A stretch of DNA of 64,000 nt, from NCBI RefSeq assembly GCF_018812025.1, contig NC_063054.1, positions 6,312,582-6,376,581 on the forward strand. Direction: 5' to 3'. Origin of the DNA: Megalobrama amblycephala. Lineage: Eukaryota > Chordata > Actinopteri > Cypriniformes > Xenocyprididae. This document shows positions 11,467-22,799 of this stretch, piece after piece (the first letter of the stretch is position 1; each line of letters opens with the position of its first letter). The position numbers and the translations under genes are program-made. A model generated the notes under the pieces. That model was not told the DNA's origin. It did not search any database and saw only the letters and a list, made by a program, of their open reading frames with translations.

Positions 11467-12387
11467 AGACTGGGTAAGCCCAGCCTTATCTGCCAGCGAT
11501 TTGATTTCGCCTGGCAACTCAGTCTGGAAACCCGTACATTCATTTCTACTGCTTCTGTTACACTTTTGCGGGAACCAATCACAGACTGGCTTATCCACCT
11601 GTCATGATCACCAGTTGGAGTGCCCTAGTTAGCCATTAGAGGGCACTCCAACACGGACTATTTCTCACCACACTTTTGGACTTCATTTCCCATAACCGAC
11701 TTCCCGGACTCATTATCCCTTCATTGCACCCAGCTGTTTTGTGTTTGTTCATTAGTGTCTGTCTATTTATACCTGGTTTGTTTCTGCTTTTGTTATTGTG
11801 GTTTCATTTAAGGTCACCGGCTTCTGTTTGTGTTTTTCTTGTTTTTGTATGGACTGTTCTGTAGAGTTTGACCCTTGCCTGTTTTTGGATTACGTTTTTG
11901 GATTACCCCATTAAAGCTGCATTTGGATCTTACCTTCTTGTCTCTGTGCCATCCGTAACACCACCTTGCTCGCTACTGGCGGGTATAACACGATGACGAT
12001 AGAGAAGCGACGTCAAGCACGACCGTCAATCCAATTCCTTTTAACCTCTCGACGATGCTGAATGACTTCTTTAGTTTAGCAAACAAATTGCTCGAGTGGG
12101 TGTAAATACCACTCACTTTCATGTTTTTTTTTGCACAACCTGCAAAAATCACTCAATGCCATTGCTGCTTCTACAAACCACTGATCAATGCTACAAACCA
12201 ATACAAACTAAACCTGTACTCTGCAAAGTACGTGTACCCAGATCGTTGATCTGATTGGTTGAAGGACTATCCAATTGCGTGAATAATGCTCGTTGATCAG
12301 GCCTCTTGTGCAGTAGAAAATACATAGCAGACTCCCCAGACCAATGTTCAATTTTAAATTGAGCTTGATCTGGTGATAGCCAGACAA
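11467..12387. mobile_element. DNA element with 9-bp target duplication GGGAAACAC
   Basis: GGGAAACAC occurs directly at 11458-11466 and 12388-12396. Between them, the left terminus TAGACTGGGTAAGCCCAG pairs with the right terminus read on the - strand, TTGTCTGGCTATCACCAG, as an imperfect inverted repeat in which each end is itself a small hairpin. A solo LTR is nested inside. No transposase frame is present. A 9-bp duplication points to a Mutator-type or Merlin-type mechanism rather than hAT or Tc1, but the superfamily is not proven. Confidence 0.65.
11600..11960 (+). mobile_element. Solo LTR, 361 bp (TSD CCACC)
   Basis: It begins TGTCATGATCACC and ends GCCATCCGTAACA. A perfect 5-bp duplication CCACC flanks it at 11595-11599 and 11961-11965. 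It contains CTATTTATACCTGG as a TATA-like box and an ATTAAAG polyA-like word near 11910. There is no internal region. Confidence 0.88.
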
Positions 12388-12396
12388 GGGAAACAC

Positions 12397-13225
12397 ATGA
12401 CCTAATAAAGTCCAATGAAAATGAAACTAATTAAACAGAACTGTGACAGTAATATGAATTAAATAAAAAGAATGTACTGCCCATCAGTTTGTGGAATATT
12501 CAAATTATCATCAGTATGTTATGTAAATTATACTATATGTAGGCTACAATCACAGTATTGTAAGTTCATAACTCCACCAGAAATTTAGTTGCATTGCAAT
12601 GCAAAACATGTTCTTGGCTGTTTCTCACATCTGTTTTACACAAATCACATCACAAAACAAGCCTTGGGGTAAATTGCTGAAACATGCAGTTGTGGCATCG
12701 ATATAAAGATGTCCTAACCCGTGTGTCTTGCATGGGCATGAATCATGATGGTGTGAGGGGGCGAAATGTGACTAGAGATGTCAGTAAACCAAGCTCATTC
12801 AATTGGAAAGAGGATGCGAAACATTAGCACATCATTAAGATAAACGTAAAAGTTGAGGAAATATCCGCAGATCCTGGAAACTCAAGAATAGGATACTGCC
12901 TGATGCCATTCCAGGACTTGTCTCAACACATTCTGCTACAGTTCTTCTGCCCACACAGAATCACCCGCAGAAAGCTACACATAATTTAAACCTGTCATTC
13001 ACAAAGCTCTTCCTTCATTCATTCATTCTTTTTTTTTTTTTTTTACCATGTTTAAATACATTCATCAGGGTTTAGTTGCACCAACCGTTTTTACTTAACC
13101 GTTCTTATAAGTAAGTTCTTACTTAAATAGGAACGTAAAGTTTATGCTTGTTTAAATTACTAGAGCTAAAACAACACAAATGCTATACATTTTGTCCTAA
13201 CTTAACTTTATTGTGTTCAATCTAG
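12397..13225. other. No gene recognised
   Basis: Intergenic DNA with a T-run near 13028-13044. No coding similarity, terminal repeats or RNA genes were recognised. Confidence 0.45.

Positions 13226-13227
<2 letters not shown>

Positions 13228-13262
<35 letters not shown>
13228..13262. repeat. (TA)n microsatellite
   Basis: A run of alternating T and A of about 33 bases. Confidence 0.95.
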
Positions 13263-13264
<2 letters not shown>

Positions 13265-13633
13265 ATTGAAGTTTACTCAATCCATTAGTGTTGGGAATAC
13301 ATGAATCATTTCTGTTACACTTCAACTGAAACTGGGCGGTGCTGGTCGCTGGATTGTTAGTTCCCAGCATGCTAGAGACTAGATCCTACCTTTAGAATCC
13401 CATCTTATCTGTTTGGTAACCATGGCAATTACAGTTAGTATCTCATTTAGGAGTCCTAAATTAAGATGGAAGCTATTACAGAATTACATTTCTTAAGTGC
13501 ATTATCTTATCCTAACTATGGGTAGGAAAAGGGTATTACAGAAGGATCCTAACTCAACAACAACAACAAAACCTGTCTTAACTTTAGGATAACCCAACTG
13601 GAGTCCTAACTTCAAAATTATTTGAAAGCCAAC

Positions 13634-14104
13634 TGTAAAAATCACAAATCAATTGCCCTGTTTGAGAATGGTATCACATTTATTAATGGTTCAAGAAGAA
13701 GAACAGTGTTTGATGGTGGAAAGACTTTTAAACACCCGACTCTACTGCATAAGAGACAAACACGTCCAATTGTCTTTAAAGTTTTTATTTCTTGCAAGAA
13801 AGGTCAGACAGGTCATACAGAAACACAAGTAGCTGCAGAGTGTAAGACAAAGAACGAAAGCTTCCCCTCACTTTTATATCTCTAACCTCCAAGGCCGAAG
13901 CCTCTGTTCTTTTACCATATTAGGAACATCTCTTAGTGGTTGTAACTTTCCACACATTGTTAGCACAGACATGTTTTTAACATACATCTTGCATGTCCCC
14001 ATACCATATCTTGCTCTTTCTATTTCTAACATCTATGTTAACACTATGTTAAACATTACCACTTAAGCCAACATCATACCATGTTCCATAAGCATCATAT
14101 TTCA
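13634..14104 (-). repeat. 3' LTR of the ERV
   Basis: On the - strand it runs from TGAAATATGATGC to GATTTTTACA. It has a TATA box (AGATATAAAAG, at about 13871-13880) and a polyA signal AATAAA (13785-13790) about 85 bp downstream. A purine-rich AGAAAAGGGAAT lies upstream at about 14155. If that is the polypurine tract, the LTR may begin about 45 bp further out than given here. The 5' LTR copy lacks most of this sequence. Confidence 0.7.
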
Positions 14105-14940
14105 CAAGAATACAGGTAAAAATCATATGAAAAATTAAAATTTCCACAACAATTCCCTTTTCTTATCATTCATTGATAATCAGTCACTACTTCTACTTCA
14201 TTTCACATCACACTTTTAAGGGTTAACCACTAGTCATTCATATTCAACTTAAAGTATCATATACAGCAAATTTAAGTTCTTACATCACATTTATGCTCTT
14301 CATTTCTGATCTTCATACAAATAACAAATTAAGATCGCCCAATCATAGAACTAATGATAATTTTATTTTACAGACATATAGCATGCAAATTTAGGTTCTA
14401 TAACATCTTATCACAACAGATCCATTTTGTAGCCCCCAATGTCATTGTCCAACCACAGTGGTGATTTGGAATTCCTTGAGCTGGTTTCACCTGTACACAA
14501 ACCTTAGACAGGATAGAAAACATTCCTTTGCAATAGTCCAATATGTCATGTTCACACAATTCTGTTGATGCCACCCAAAAATGGGTTCTTCCAACTTAAT
14601 TTAAACTTTTCAGGCATACATTCATTAATTACCATCCCCCTTTTTGATGTATTGTTCATCAGTTTATCATAGTGGTTGGAGACAAGTTTCTCTAAACAAC
14701 ATTTGCCATCAACACTAAACTAAACACCATCTTTAATTCTTCAACCAGATTTCCTCCAGCTTTCTGTCTCTGAACATGCTGAATGCTGAATCATGGTTAT
14801 TTTCAGATAACAGATTACACACAATCTCCTGTGTCTGCTCCAGCACTTCCTAAAGAAACAGAAACTTTTTTTTATTAGTTTGGGCACAAACAGAAATTCA
14901 AACCACAGCACCTCAAAGATGAAACGTCTACCACCCCAAA

Positions 14941-15360
14941 CTAATAACGAGCGTCTGTGTAGATAGTCACAATTCTTTCCACCTTGACTTCTCCCTTGTA
15001 TTCTGTCATAAAAGCTCCTAACTTCTCACTACGTCTCAATACACTCTCTGACAAACAGGACCACTTCATTCTTATGTTTAGCCCACAATTTAGCAGGTAC
15101 CTCAGCCAATGCTGGGTGTACTTCTGAAGCGCAATTGTTTACTGTGCAATGATTTTCTTTACTCTGTTCATAAAAATTGATATTACAATTCTTTCACCCC
15201 CTCCAGTGAGGGTCACAAACTCATGTGCGTATACCAAATAGTTAGAGGACAGTAGCCCTGAAACCAACACTTCACATTCCATGGTCACAACTTATCCTTC
15301 GCTCTTCCAGTCTGTTGTTTTGTCTCTGAAGACAGAGCCATCTACAGACAACACATCCTC
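14941..15360 (-). pseudogene. Retroviral Pol RNase H remnant
   Basis: On the - strand a run starting near 15345 reads VLSVDGSVFRD, matching the start of the RNase H domain of gamma/epsilon-type retroviruses, where the D of DGS is a catalytic residue. Further on, ERIVTIYTDARY at about 14944-14976 matches the IYTDSRYAFG motif, and a stop codon follows the Y immediately. Several in-frame stops and shifts lie between. Reverse transcriptase and integrase were not recognised nearby, so this is a fragment. Confidence 0.65.
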
Positions 15361-15489
15361 ACAGTTATTCAATGGTTTGTCTAGCAGGTCAAGTCATAGT
15401 GTACAGACTTGATCAAGGATAGTCAAACAACAATGATGTTCCTTCTCATCATCCTTTGTTCTGTGAAGGTTTCTGGGCTCTCTGGATAA

Positions 15490-16412
15490 TTTTGTTTATT
15501 GCCAGTGTGTCACTGTTTCTCTGCCGCCAAGTCTACATTTTTACATTTAGCATTGTGATCACACATGCTGACAGTGTTTAAATTCAGACCCCAAGTTGAA
15601 TTTAGACAAGGGGTTTTAACCCATGGACGGCAATCTTCAATTTCACAATTCCAATTTTCCATAAATACTTAAACTTACTCATCCAGAGAGTAATTCAAAT
15701 CAACATCATAAATGACAAAAATATTCATAATTACCATTAGTAGACAGAGCTGGATAAACAATCCACTTAAAGCTCATCCCATGTTCTGTATAGTCTTTTC
15801 ATGAATTCAGAGATTCATCATCCTGCTGAATCCTAAACTTCTATACAGTTCTTGCCAATAGGGCAACCAACATCATGTTACTAAATTTTACTCTGGTCTC
15901 CCCAGAACTTACGGACAATCACCTCATGGTCTCAGTTGGCTCTTGAAAGCTCATTCCCATCAGCTCTATATCAATACTCTTTTTCCTCAGGGTCTTGTCC
16001 CCTGGCATAGTTGCTTGTCACAATGAAAAACAAGCCCTCTTAGGAATGCTGTTTCTGGTGAGTGGTATAGAGGAGCATTTTTGGGTCAGACCACTTTTGA
16101 TGCTGCTGGCCTCACAGACATCGCTCCACTCTCATACCCATCTCACATAAACACCTCCCATCAGGGTAGATGCCCAGTGGTGGCGGTAACCCCCTGCCTT
16201 AGGTTGTCCTCTGTCTGGCCAAAGAGGATCTTACCCGTCATTGAGAAACCACCTCGTGCACACTGGTACCCGCTCTTTCCCATTCCAGATCTTTGACAGT
16301 TTTCTTCAACAGAATCAGGTGTTTTCTGGAGCTTCGGGAAGTTGCATTCAAGAGCCACCAGAGCCATTGGACTGCCTAATAGTGTTAAAACATGGAGACA
16401 GGTTAATGACAA
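15490..16412 (-). pseudogene. Cysteine-rich Env-like remnant (tentative)
   Basis: On the - strand, broken frames contain a hydrophobic N-terminal stretch (MSLTCLHVLTLLGSPMALVA at 16412 downward), a frame of 83 codons ending at 16161, and further down a cysteine-rich stretch with NWNCEIEDCRPW and TVSMCDHNAKCKN. A leader followed by a cysteine- and Asn-X-Ser/Thr-rich ectodomain is what a retroviral surface glycoprotein looks like. I cannot name a specific family, and its position before the RNase H remnant is not the normal gene order. Confidence 0.35.
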
Positions 16413-16671
16413 CAGTATTTAATCACTGAAACTATTAGATTCTCTCATCAGCAACATATCAGTACTGAGATTACTCAGTGAATTTAATTCTCACAACTGT
16501 CCATTCAGTGTAGTGTTCTGCTCCATCTGTAACTGGAGCCATCGGCCCTGCACATGGTGGTGACAAAGATCAGACAAAAAAAGTTACTGGTCATAGAAGA
16601 AATTCATCAAAATAGTCACTTCTGTCATTCAAGGTCTATATTACTAATTTAAAGACCTCTTTACACTCATT

Positions 16672-16977
16672 GGGCCCTATTTTAACGATCTAAATGCAAA
16701 GTGTAAAGCGCACGGCGCAGGTGCACTCAGGGCGTGTCCAAATCCACTTTTGCTATTTTAACAACGGAAAAACAGTCCTTGCGCCGGGGCGCATTTTTGA
16801 AATTGGTTGTCCCTATTCTAGACCAGCACGCCCATGGGCGCACTAACTGGCACAAATGCATTTACTAATTTAAGGACGTGGCGCTGAACGGGAAAACGCG
16901 AACGGTGCCGGGCGCAAACTAGCAAACACACTTGCGCTGCGCCTTGCGTGCATTGCGCCGGGTGTATTATAGGGCCC
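16672..16977. mobile_element. MITE with GGGCCCTATTTTAA-type termini nested in the ERV
   Basis: The left end GGGCCCTATTTTAACGATC faces the right end TGTATTATAGGGCCC, an inverted terminal repeat, with ATT on both outer sides as a possible 3-bp duplication. The interior is unusually rich in GCGCC/GGCGC words. The element is 306 bp and non-coding. Confidence 0.75.
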
Positions 16978-17871
16978 ATTGAGTTTTTCCTTTAACAAAT
17001 TTAACAGTTAATTTCCCTCTTCATAGCAATCATTTCTTTTAACATCTCTGTGTCCATGATTTTCAACAGAAACACTGTGCTTCACTATAAATAGCTTGTT
17101 ATAACTTATGACACAAGCTCAGATAGCAGCTTTTAGCTGACTTCGAGTGAGAGAGAGACTGAGGATTTCAGGACTGGTACTCTGCCTTTTATAACTTTAC
17201 AACTGGCAGTCTCATTTTTGCCATTTAAACTTTTGACCATCAGAAACCAAACATTTAGACATTAAAGGTCCTAAATCATTTTAGTTATTTTACATTGTGA
17301 TAGCGATGCGCTCATCACATAAAAACATACTTGAGACTGTTCAACTTTTTTTTCCCCCACAAAGTGAAACATTCTTTCAGAATTTTCATTTTCACTTTCA
17401 TAACATTAATTTTTTCCTGCTATATTTCCCTTCATCATAGCCACTTATCTCACTATCAAATAGTTAGTCTGCAGATGCAAAACATATTTATCAAATAGTT
17501 AGTCTGCAGATGCAGAATATATTATCAATATGTTTTCTACTGTTTTGCAGAACCACAATGTTATTTTAACCATATTTCTACTACTAGGTTGCACTGACAG
17601 CCTTATAGCTGCTTTCTCCTTCAACCGTTCTTATATAAATTGTAGTTCTCTAGACATTTAATGTCATGCATCCATTTAATGGATGAATAAACAAAACTTT
17701 TTTGTAAGTTACATTCACATCGAACTTCTTCCCTACATGCCAATTCTTTCTGCATTAACCTTCTTTCCCTTCTATCTGCTTCCTCTAGCCTACAATCTAT
17801 TGTCTGCTAACATTTCACACAAACACAACATCACCAAATCACAGTTCTCTTCAACTCATTCCCTTACGACC

Positions 17872-18054
17872 TTAAGTCTTATGACCACTCAACGTTCCCT
17901 CTTCTGGAAAATCACAATACTTAACTAATTTTTCTATATCTTGTATGCATCTTTGGCCATACAATTTTCTCATTTGATAAAACACTGGTGCATCATATTC
18001 TACAACACCCCCTGTCACTTCACGTTTTGCAAGCTTGCTCTGGGACTTCCCCAT
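17872..18054 (-). pseudogene. Retroviral Gag N-terminus (matrix) remnant
   Basis: A 60-codon - strand frame starts MGKSQSKLAKREV. The glycine at position 2 and serine near position 6 fit an N-terminal myristoylation signal of retroviral matrix proteins. It lies directly downstream of the ERV leader and its stop comes far too early for a full Gag. Homology beyond the N-terminal signature could not be tested. Confidence 0.5.
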
Positions 18055-18263
18055 TTTGATTTTCTCTCGACTCGTGTGGCTTTACTTTCGGTGCGCACCT
18101 ACTTAATCTGTTGGACGTCTCCTACAGATCCGATTGCTATACCCCAAAATCGGTCACAGGTTAAGCCACAATGCTCAGACACTACTAGCCCAGCTCAAAC
18201 GTTTAGACTGTCACTTCTTTGCAAATTTATAAACTACAGCATCCCGCTGTAGTTGGGCGCAAT

Positions 18264-18507
18264 CCCAAAATTTGCTCCAATGTGACCACCCCGTCTAAAT
18301 TTTTCATAAATCTCCCCCTATGGAAACGCTTTCATTGTACCACGTGATCAGTTTTAGGGACCTCTTGATCGCGCTGCTTTTCTTTTTCTTTTCTTTTTTT
18401 TTCTACTGCAGCAGCGCGACCTCAATTCCTAAAACCCTCCCGATCACGACCACGATCATTACCACTTAAGCCAACATCATACCATGTTCCATAAGCATTA
18501 TATTTCA
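18264..18507 (-). repeat. Shortened 5' LTR and leader of the ERV
   Basis: The outer 46 bp match the 3' LTR end, but the matching then stops abruptly at the GATC-rich sequence near 18457. A pyrimidine-rich tract lies at about 18376-18404. A candidate primer-binding region on the - strand (TGGGATTGCGCCCAAC near 18250-18275) was seen but not assigned to a tRNA. Confidence 0.4.
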
Positions 18508-18723
18508 CAACTCGATGGGTTTAAGATTTCCTAACTACAGGTAGATGAGATGAGATTTTATAAGATTGGATAAGAATCCTAAATCAAGTTAAGATTTGCT
18601 TCTGTAATACGAATTTGTGAAAAAAAAAAAAACTAAATTAACTTGTCAGATCTTAACTTAAGACTTAAGATAGAAAGTTTCTGTAATATTCCCCCAGAAG
18701 AGTAAATTTTGAAATTGTGGCTG

Positions 18724-18974
18724 TGTCCGAAATCGCATACTCTTGAATATTTTAAATAAGTTCTTTGTGACCTAGAAAAAAATATATGTTCTGTATGAAT
18801 GTGTGTAGTATGAATGTAATCTGGACGTACTACATTGCCATGTTGTCAATATCATGTGACCTACCAGCGTCAGTTGTGTCGATTTACTGCCATTCACAAA
18901 TCCTCTCCTGTGGATCGTACGCACACTTCAGAATCTTGTTTTTGCCTACTCTTTAGTACTATGAATTCGGACAT
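18724..18974. mobile_element. MITE with TGTCCGAA termini
   Basis: The left end TGTCCGAAATCGCATACT and the right end on the - strand TATGTCCGAATTCATAGTACT form an inverted repeat. Non-coding; a common cyprinid MITE type by recall. Confidence 0.6.
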
Positions 18975-18998
18975 ACTAATCTTTGGTTGCATTTGTTC

Positions 18999-19923
18999 TT
19001 AAAGGTGCCCTAGAATCAAAAATTGAATTTACCTTGGCATAGTTGAATAACAAGAGTACAAGAGTTCAGTACATGGAAATGACATGCAGTGAGTGTCAAA
19101 CACCATTGTTTCCTCCTTCTTGTGTAAATCTCATTTGTTTAAAAGACCTCCGAAAAACAGGCGAATCTCAACATAACACAGACTGTTACGTAACAGTCGG
19201 GATCATTAATATATACGCCCCCAGTATTTGCAAATGCCAGCTCATTTTCAAGGCATTACACAAGGGCAGCCAGTATTAACGTCTGGATCTGTGCACAGCT
19301 GAATCATCAGACTAGGTAAGTAAGCAAGGACAATAGCGAAAAATGGCAGATGGAGCAATAATAACTGACATGATCCATGATATTTTTAGTGATATTTGTA
19401 AATTGTCTTTCTAAATTTTTCGTTAGCATATTGCTAATGTACTGTTAAATGTGGTTAAAGTTAACATCATTTATTACTGTATTCACGGAGACTATTTTCA
19501 TTTTTAAACACTTGCAGTCTGTATAATGCATAAACACAACTTCATTCTTTATAAATCTCTCCAACAGTGTGTAAAAGCCCGTTAGCCACAGAGCACTATC
19601 AAACTCATTCAGAATCAAATGTAAACATCCAAATAAATACTATACTCACATGATCCGACGTATGCATGCAGTATGCATGACGAACATCTTGTAAAGATCC
19701 ATTTGAGGGTTATATTAGCTGTGTGAACTTTGTAGAGTGCGCGATTTAAAGGGGCTGCAGCCTGAATCGGTGCATAGTTAATGATGCCCCAAAATAGGCA
19801 GTTAAAAAAAAAAATAAAAAAAAAATCTATGGGGTAATTTGAGCTGAAACTTCACAGACACATTCAGGGGACACCTTAGACTTATATTACATCTTGTAGA
19901 AACTGGTTCTAGGGCACCTTTAA
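18999..19923 (+). mobile_element. TTAA-type element, AAAGGTGCCCTAGAA family, copy 1
   Basis: TTAA at 18999-19002 and at 19920-19923 bound termini AAGGTGCCCTAGAA and TTCTAGGGCACCTT. The interior matches copy 2 (29847-30751) in the opposite orientation along its whole length. Near 19343 it carries a short open frame in good start context, MADGAIITDMIHDIFSD, which may be the first exon of the parental autonomous element. Confidence 0.8.
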
Positions 19924-21023
19924 GGCAGAATGTAGCTATAGGTCATAAGCTTTACTTTCCATAAAGTAATGCGTGGTGTCATAATATGACATTTACTGTC
20001 AATGATCTAATCGTAGCCTTCAAATATGTAAGCAGAAGTTGTGTTGAAATGCCATGAATTATCCTTCATTCTAACTTCTTTTGCCTCATGGAACTAATCG
20101 TAAAATATATTTCCACTGTAACATGATACTACATAATCATGTTAATTAATATGCATGTATAATGAATATGTCTAATAAATATGTTAATATGCAAATAATA
20201 TTCTGCATTTGAAATTAATAAGAATCAATAAACAAATACTGATGCAAAAAAAACATAAGAAATTACATTTATTTATTGTTATTGTATTTTATTTGACATG
20301 CACACATAGTCATGCTGTTTAGGTCAGGTTCGTGTTGTCGCCTGTAACTAAGTAATTTATTCACATCACTGTATGTTCTCTCTCAAAGTGTAAGCTTGTG
20401 TAAATGTCAGCATTATCATATATCTCTAAAGGACTGACATCTGTCAGGTAAACAAGAGCTTATTGATGCAGTTCAGCCAAACTGCATTCTACTGCTTTAT
20501 TTTTTCCAACCATTACTCTTTGTCTGAGACTTCTGTATTTACTTGTTACTTTTTAACTAAGTTTAATGGTGTAACTAAAAAAATATATAGTAGTGTGTAA
20601 GATACAGCTTAGTGCCCCATTACCTCAAAAACTAGGCTGAGTTTATGCACAGCTGGTGCAACCGGACCCAGATTCCCCCAAAATCATTGCAATAATAATA
20701 ATAAAAATAAATTATATTTAAATAAATAAATTCCATCTAGTTTTGCTAGTGCTTTGTAGATGAGTTCTTAGTTGTTATATACTTCATTATGAACTGCCCC
20801 CTCAGCTACTTGAAGACTAAACTTAAATGTCTTGTTTCCCACAGAGACCAAGGTTTGGCATGTTCAAGTGAAGCAGCTGTGTTTACTTACAAAAGTTTAC
20901 TCTAGAACCATGCTCTCTTTCCAACAGCCTTTACTCTACAGTGGCTGTCTGGACGTCCTTTAAGAGGGACACACAAATGCTTAACGTGAAGTATGAATCA
21001 TCACATTAAAACTGACTTAACTC
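19924..21023. other. No gene recognised
   Basis: AT-rich intergenic DNA with no coding similarity and no clear element borders. Confidence 0.45.
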
Positions 21024-21593
21024 TTAATGGTCCCTAATTGTCCCGACGATTTAGTCCCTTGGGGTCAGATTGACCCCAAACTTTTACAGATCGATTGCAT
21101 TTTTTTATACGATAAACTATATATCATTTTTTTATTTACTTCTCATCTATGTATTTATGCTGTGTTTTTGTGGATATTTTGTATTTCTTTACCTATTTAC
21201 TGCACAATTACTTAAGCATGTCATAAATTGGCTTATGAAAAATAGATTTTTAATGAAAAAATCACTTTAATGATGAACTTAATTAAATCTAAATTGTATT
21301 TGGACATTGCTCTATGTGTTAGGGATAGAATACTACCATCTACAGGTTTGTGGAAAAACTTTAGGAATTATAGTTAAAGAAAGAAAGTGCAATGACCACA
21401 TATATCCAATAGAGGACAATAGAAACTCTATGTTTGTGTTTATGTGTGTGTATGAGATAGAACGTTCGTTCGACTTTGTGTTTATGGTCAAGGACCAGAC
21501 CTTTATTTACATGTAAAATTTTTCAGATTTATACCAGTTTTGTTGATTTTATTTGCCAATTTCTACAGAGATGCCCTCTGGTGCAGTCACACG

Positions 21594-21884
21594 TGTGTGT
21601 GTGTGTATTTGTGTACATGTTTATATTACATTGTGGGGACCAAATGTCCCCACAATGTAATATAAACCTGAAATCACCAGCGGCGAGCGGTCCCCACAAT
21701 GTAAATGGATTTATAAACATACTAAATGATGTTTTTTTGAAAATGTAAAAATGCAGAATGTTTCCTGCGATGGGTAGGTTTAGGAGCAGGGGCAGTGTAG
21801 GGGAATAGAATGTACAGTTTGTTCAGTGTAAAATGCATTACGCCTATGGAAAGTCCCCACAATTCACAAAAACCTAACATGTGT
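21594..21884. repeat. GTGGGGAC repeat bounded by (TG)n, with a 49-bp hairpin
   Basis: Short (GT)n tracts lie at both ends. TTTATATTACATTGTGGGGA at about 21619 is followed by its reverse complement at about 21649-21668. The interior has TAGGTTTAGGAGCAGGGGCA and TACGCCTATGGAAAGTCCCC, a widespread fish repeat usually found within GT repeats. Confidence 0.65.
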
Positions 21885-22179
21885 GTGTATGAGATAGAAC
21901 GTTCATTCCACTTTGTGTTTTATGGTCAAGGACCAGACCTTTATTTACATGTAAAATTTTTCAGATTTATGCCAGTTTTGTTGATTTTATTTGCCAATTT
22001 CTATAAAAATGCTCTTTATTGTTATGTTAATTTAAATGTAGAACATTTCAGATTTATTCTGGATTTTTTTTTTTTTTTTGACAAATGAAATGAAAAAAAA
22101 AAGTACATTTTTTAATTTTCCCATTCATTTTCAATGTGGGGTCACCCCGAGGGTTTGTTTTTTTACACACCTTTAGAAC

Positions 22180-22615
22180 TGTCACAGACACGCCAGGCTC
22201 TACACTCACCCAATCACAACGCACTCCCTCTCCTGAGTATTAACTAGCCACACCTGACACGCATCAGCACTCATCACCACAGCAGCATAAAAGACACTCC
22301 AGAGCATTTGGTCACTGTCCGGTCTCATTAACGCATACCTACCTGTTATGCTTACCTCAAGGACTCTGCTAACGTCTACTTACCCGTATCCAGCGTTCAT
22401 GTGACTCCTAGTGTCTCCTGTGAGTGTCATCATGTCTCGTCTGCTCCACGCCTGCCTGCTTCCACGATCCCTGGGAAAGATAAAGACCAGTATCAGATCC
22501 AGTATCATCTTCAGTCACAAACTTAACCTGCTTCCACTCACCTGATCGATCTCTGGTTGTTCAATAAACTGTATATTAACTATACCTGTGTCTCCGTCCC
22601 CTTCTGTATGTAACA
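22180..22615 (+). mobile_element. Solo LTR, 436 bp (TSD AGAAC)
   Basis: It begins TGTCACAGACACGCC and ends CTGTATGTAACA. AGAAC flanks it at 22175-22179 and 22616-22620. It contains CATAAAAGACACTCC as a TATA box and TCAATAAACTG as a polyA signal. It sits inside the TTAA-flanked element. Confidence 0.9.
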
Positions 22616-22799
22616 AGAACAACCAAATCAAGCCCAGATTTTTTGTGCATGTTTAGATAGATTATTTAGGACAATTCACAGAGTCTCGTGCCCCTGAGAT
22701 GAAGGGAACACTTTTTAAAAATGAAGGAAACTGTCAGTGGGGTCAGATTGACCCCAAGGACCCATTTGATTAAATGAAAATAATTTGAAATAATTAAGA

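Larger units (their letters stand above)
13634..18507 (-). mobile_element. Decayed endogenous retrovirus (ERV), - strand
   Basis: Two copies of an LTR-end sequence in the same orientation (about 14060-14104 and 18462-18507, sharing CATTACCACTTAAGCCAACA through ATATTTCA) bound the element. The four bases CAAC lie on both outer sides (13630-13633 and 18508-18511), consistent with a 4-bp retroviral duplication. Read on the - strand the order is: a shortened 5' LTR and leader, a Gag start, Env-like and RNase H remnants, then the 3' LTR. Many stops and frameshifts are present and large parts are missing (under 5 kb in total). It is not a functional provirus. Confidence 0.75.
21024..22773. mobile_element. 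TTAA-flanked element with GGGGTCAGATTGACCCC ends
   Basis: TTAA at 21024-21027 and 22770-22773 bound it. Near each end lies the palindrome GGGGTCAGATTGACCCC (about 21061 and 22740), preceded by CCTTGG on the outer side. The interior holds a ~125-bp duplication (21448-21577 and 21886-22012), a nested GT/GTGGGGAC repeat and a nested solo LTR. TTAA targeting suggests a piggyBac- or Kolobok-type element. No transposase was recognised. Confidence 0.5.

Noticed and set aside
18241..18280. tRNA gene or assigned primer-binding site in the ERV leader
   Set aside because: A TGGGATTGCGCCCAAC word is present on the - strand, but no tRNA fold was seen and its tRNA match is unknown.
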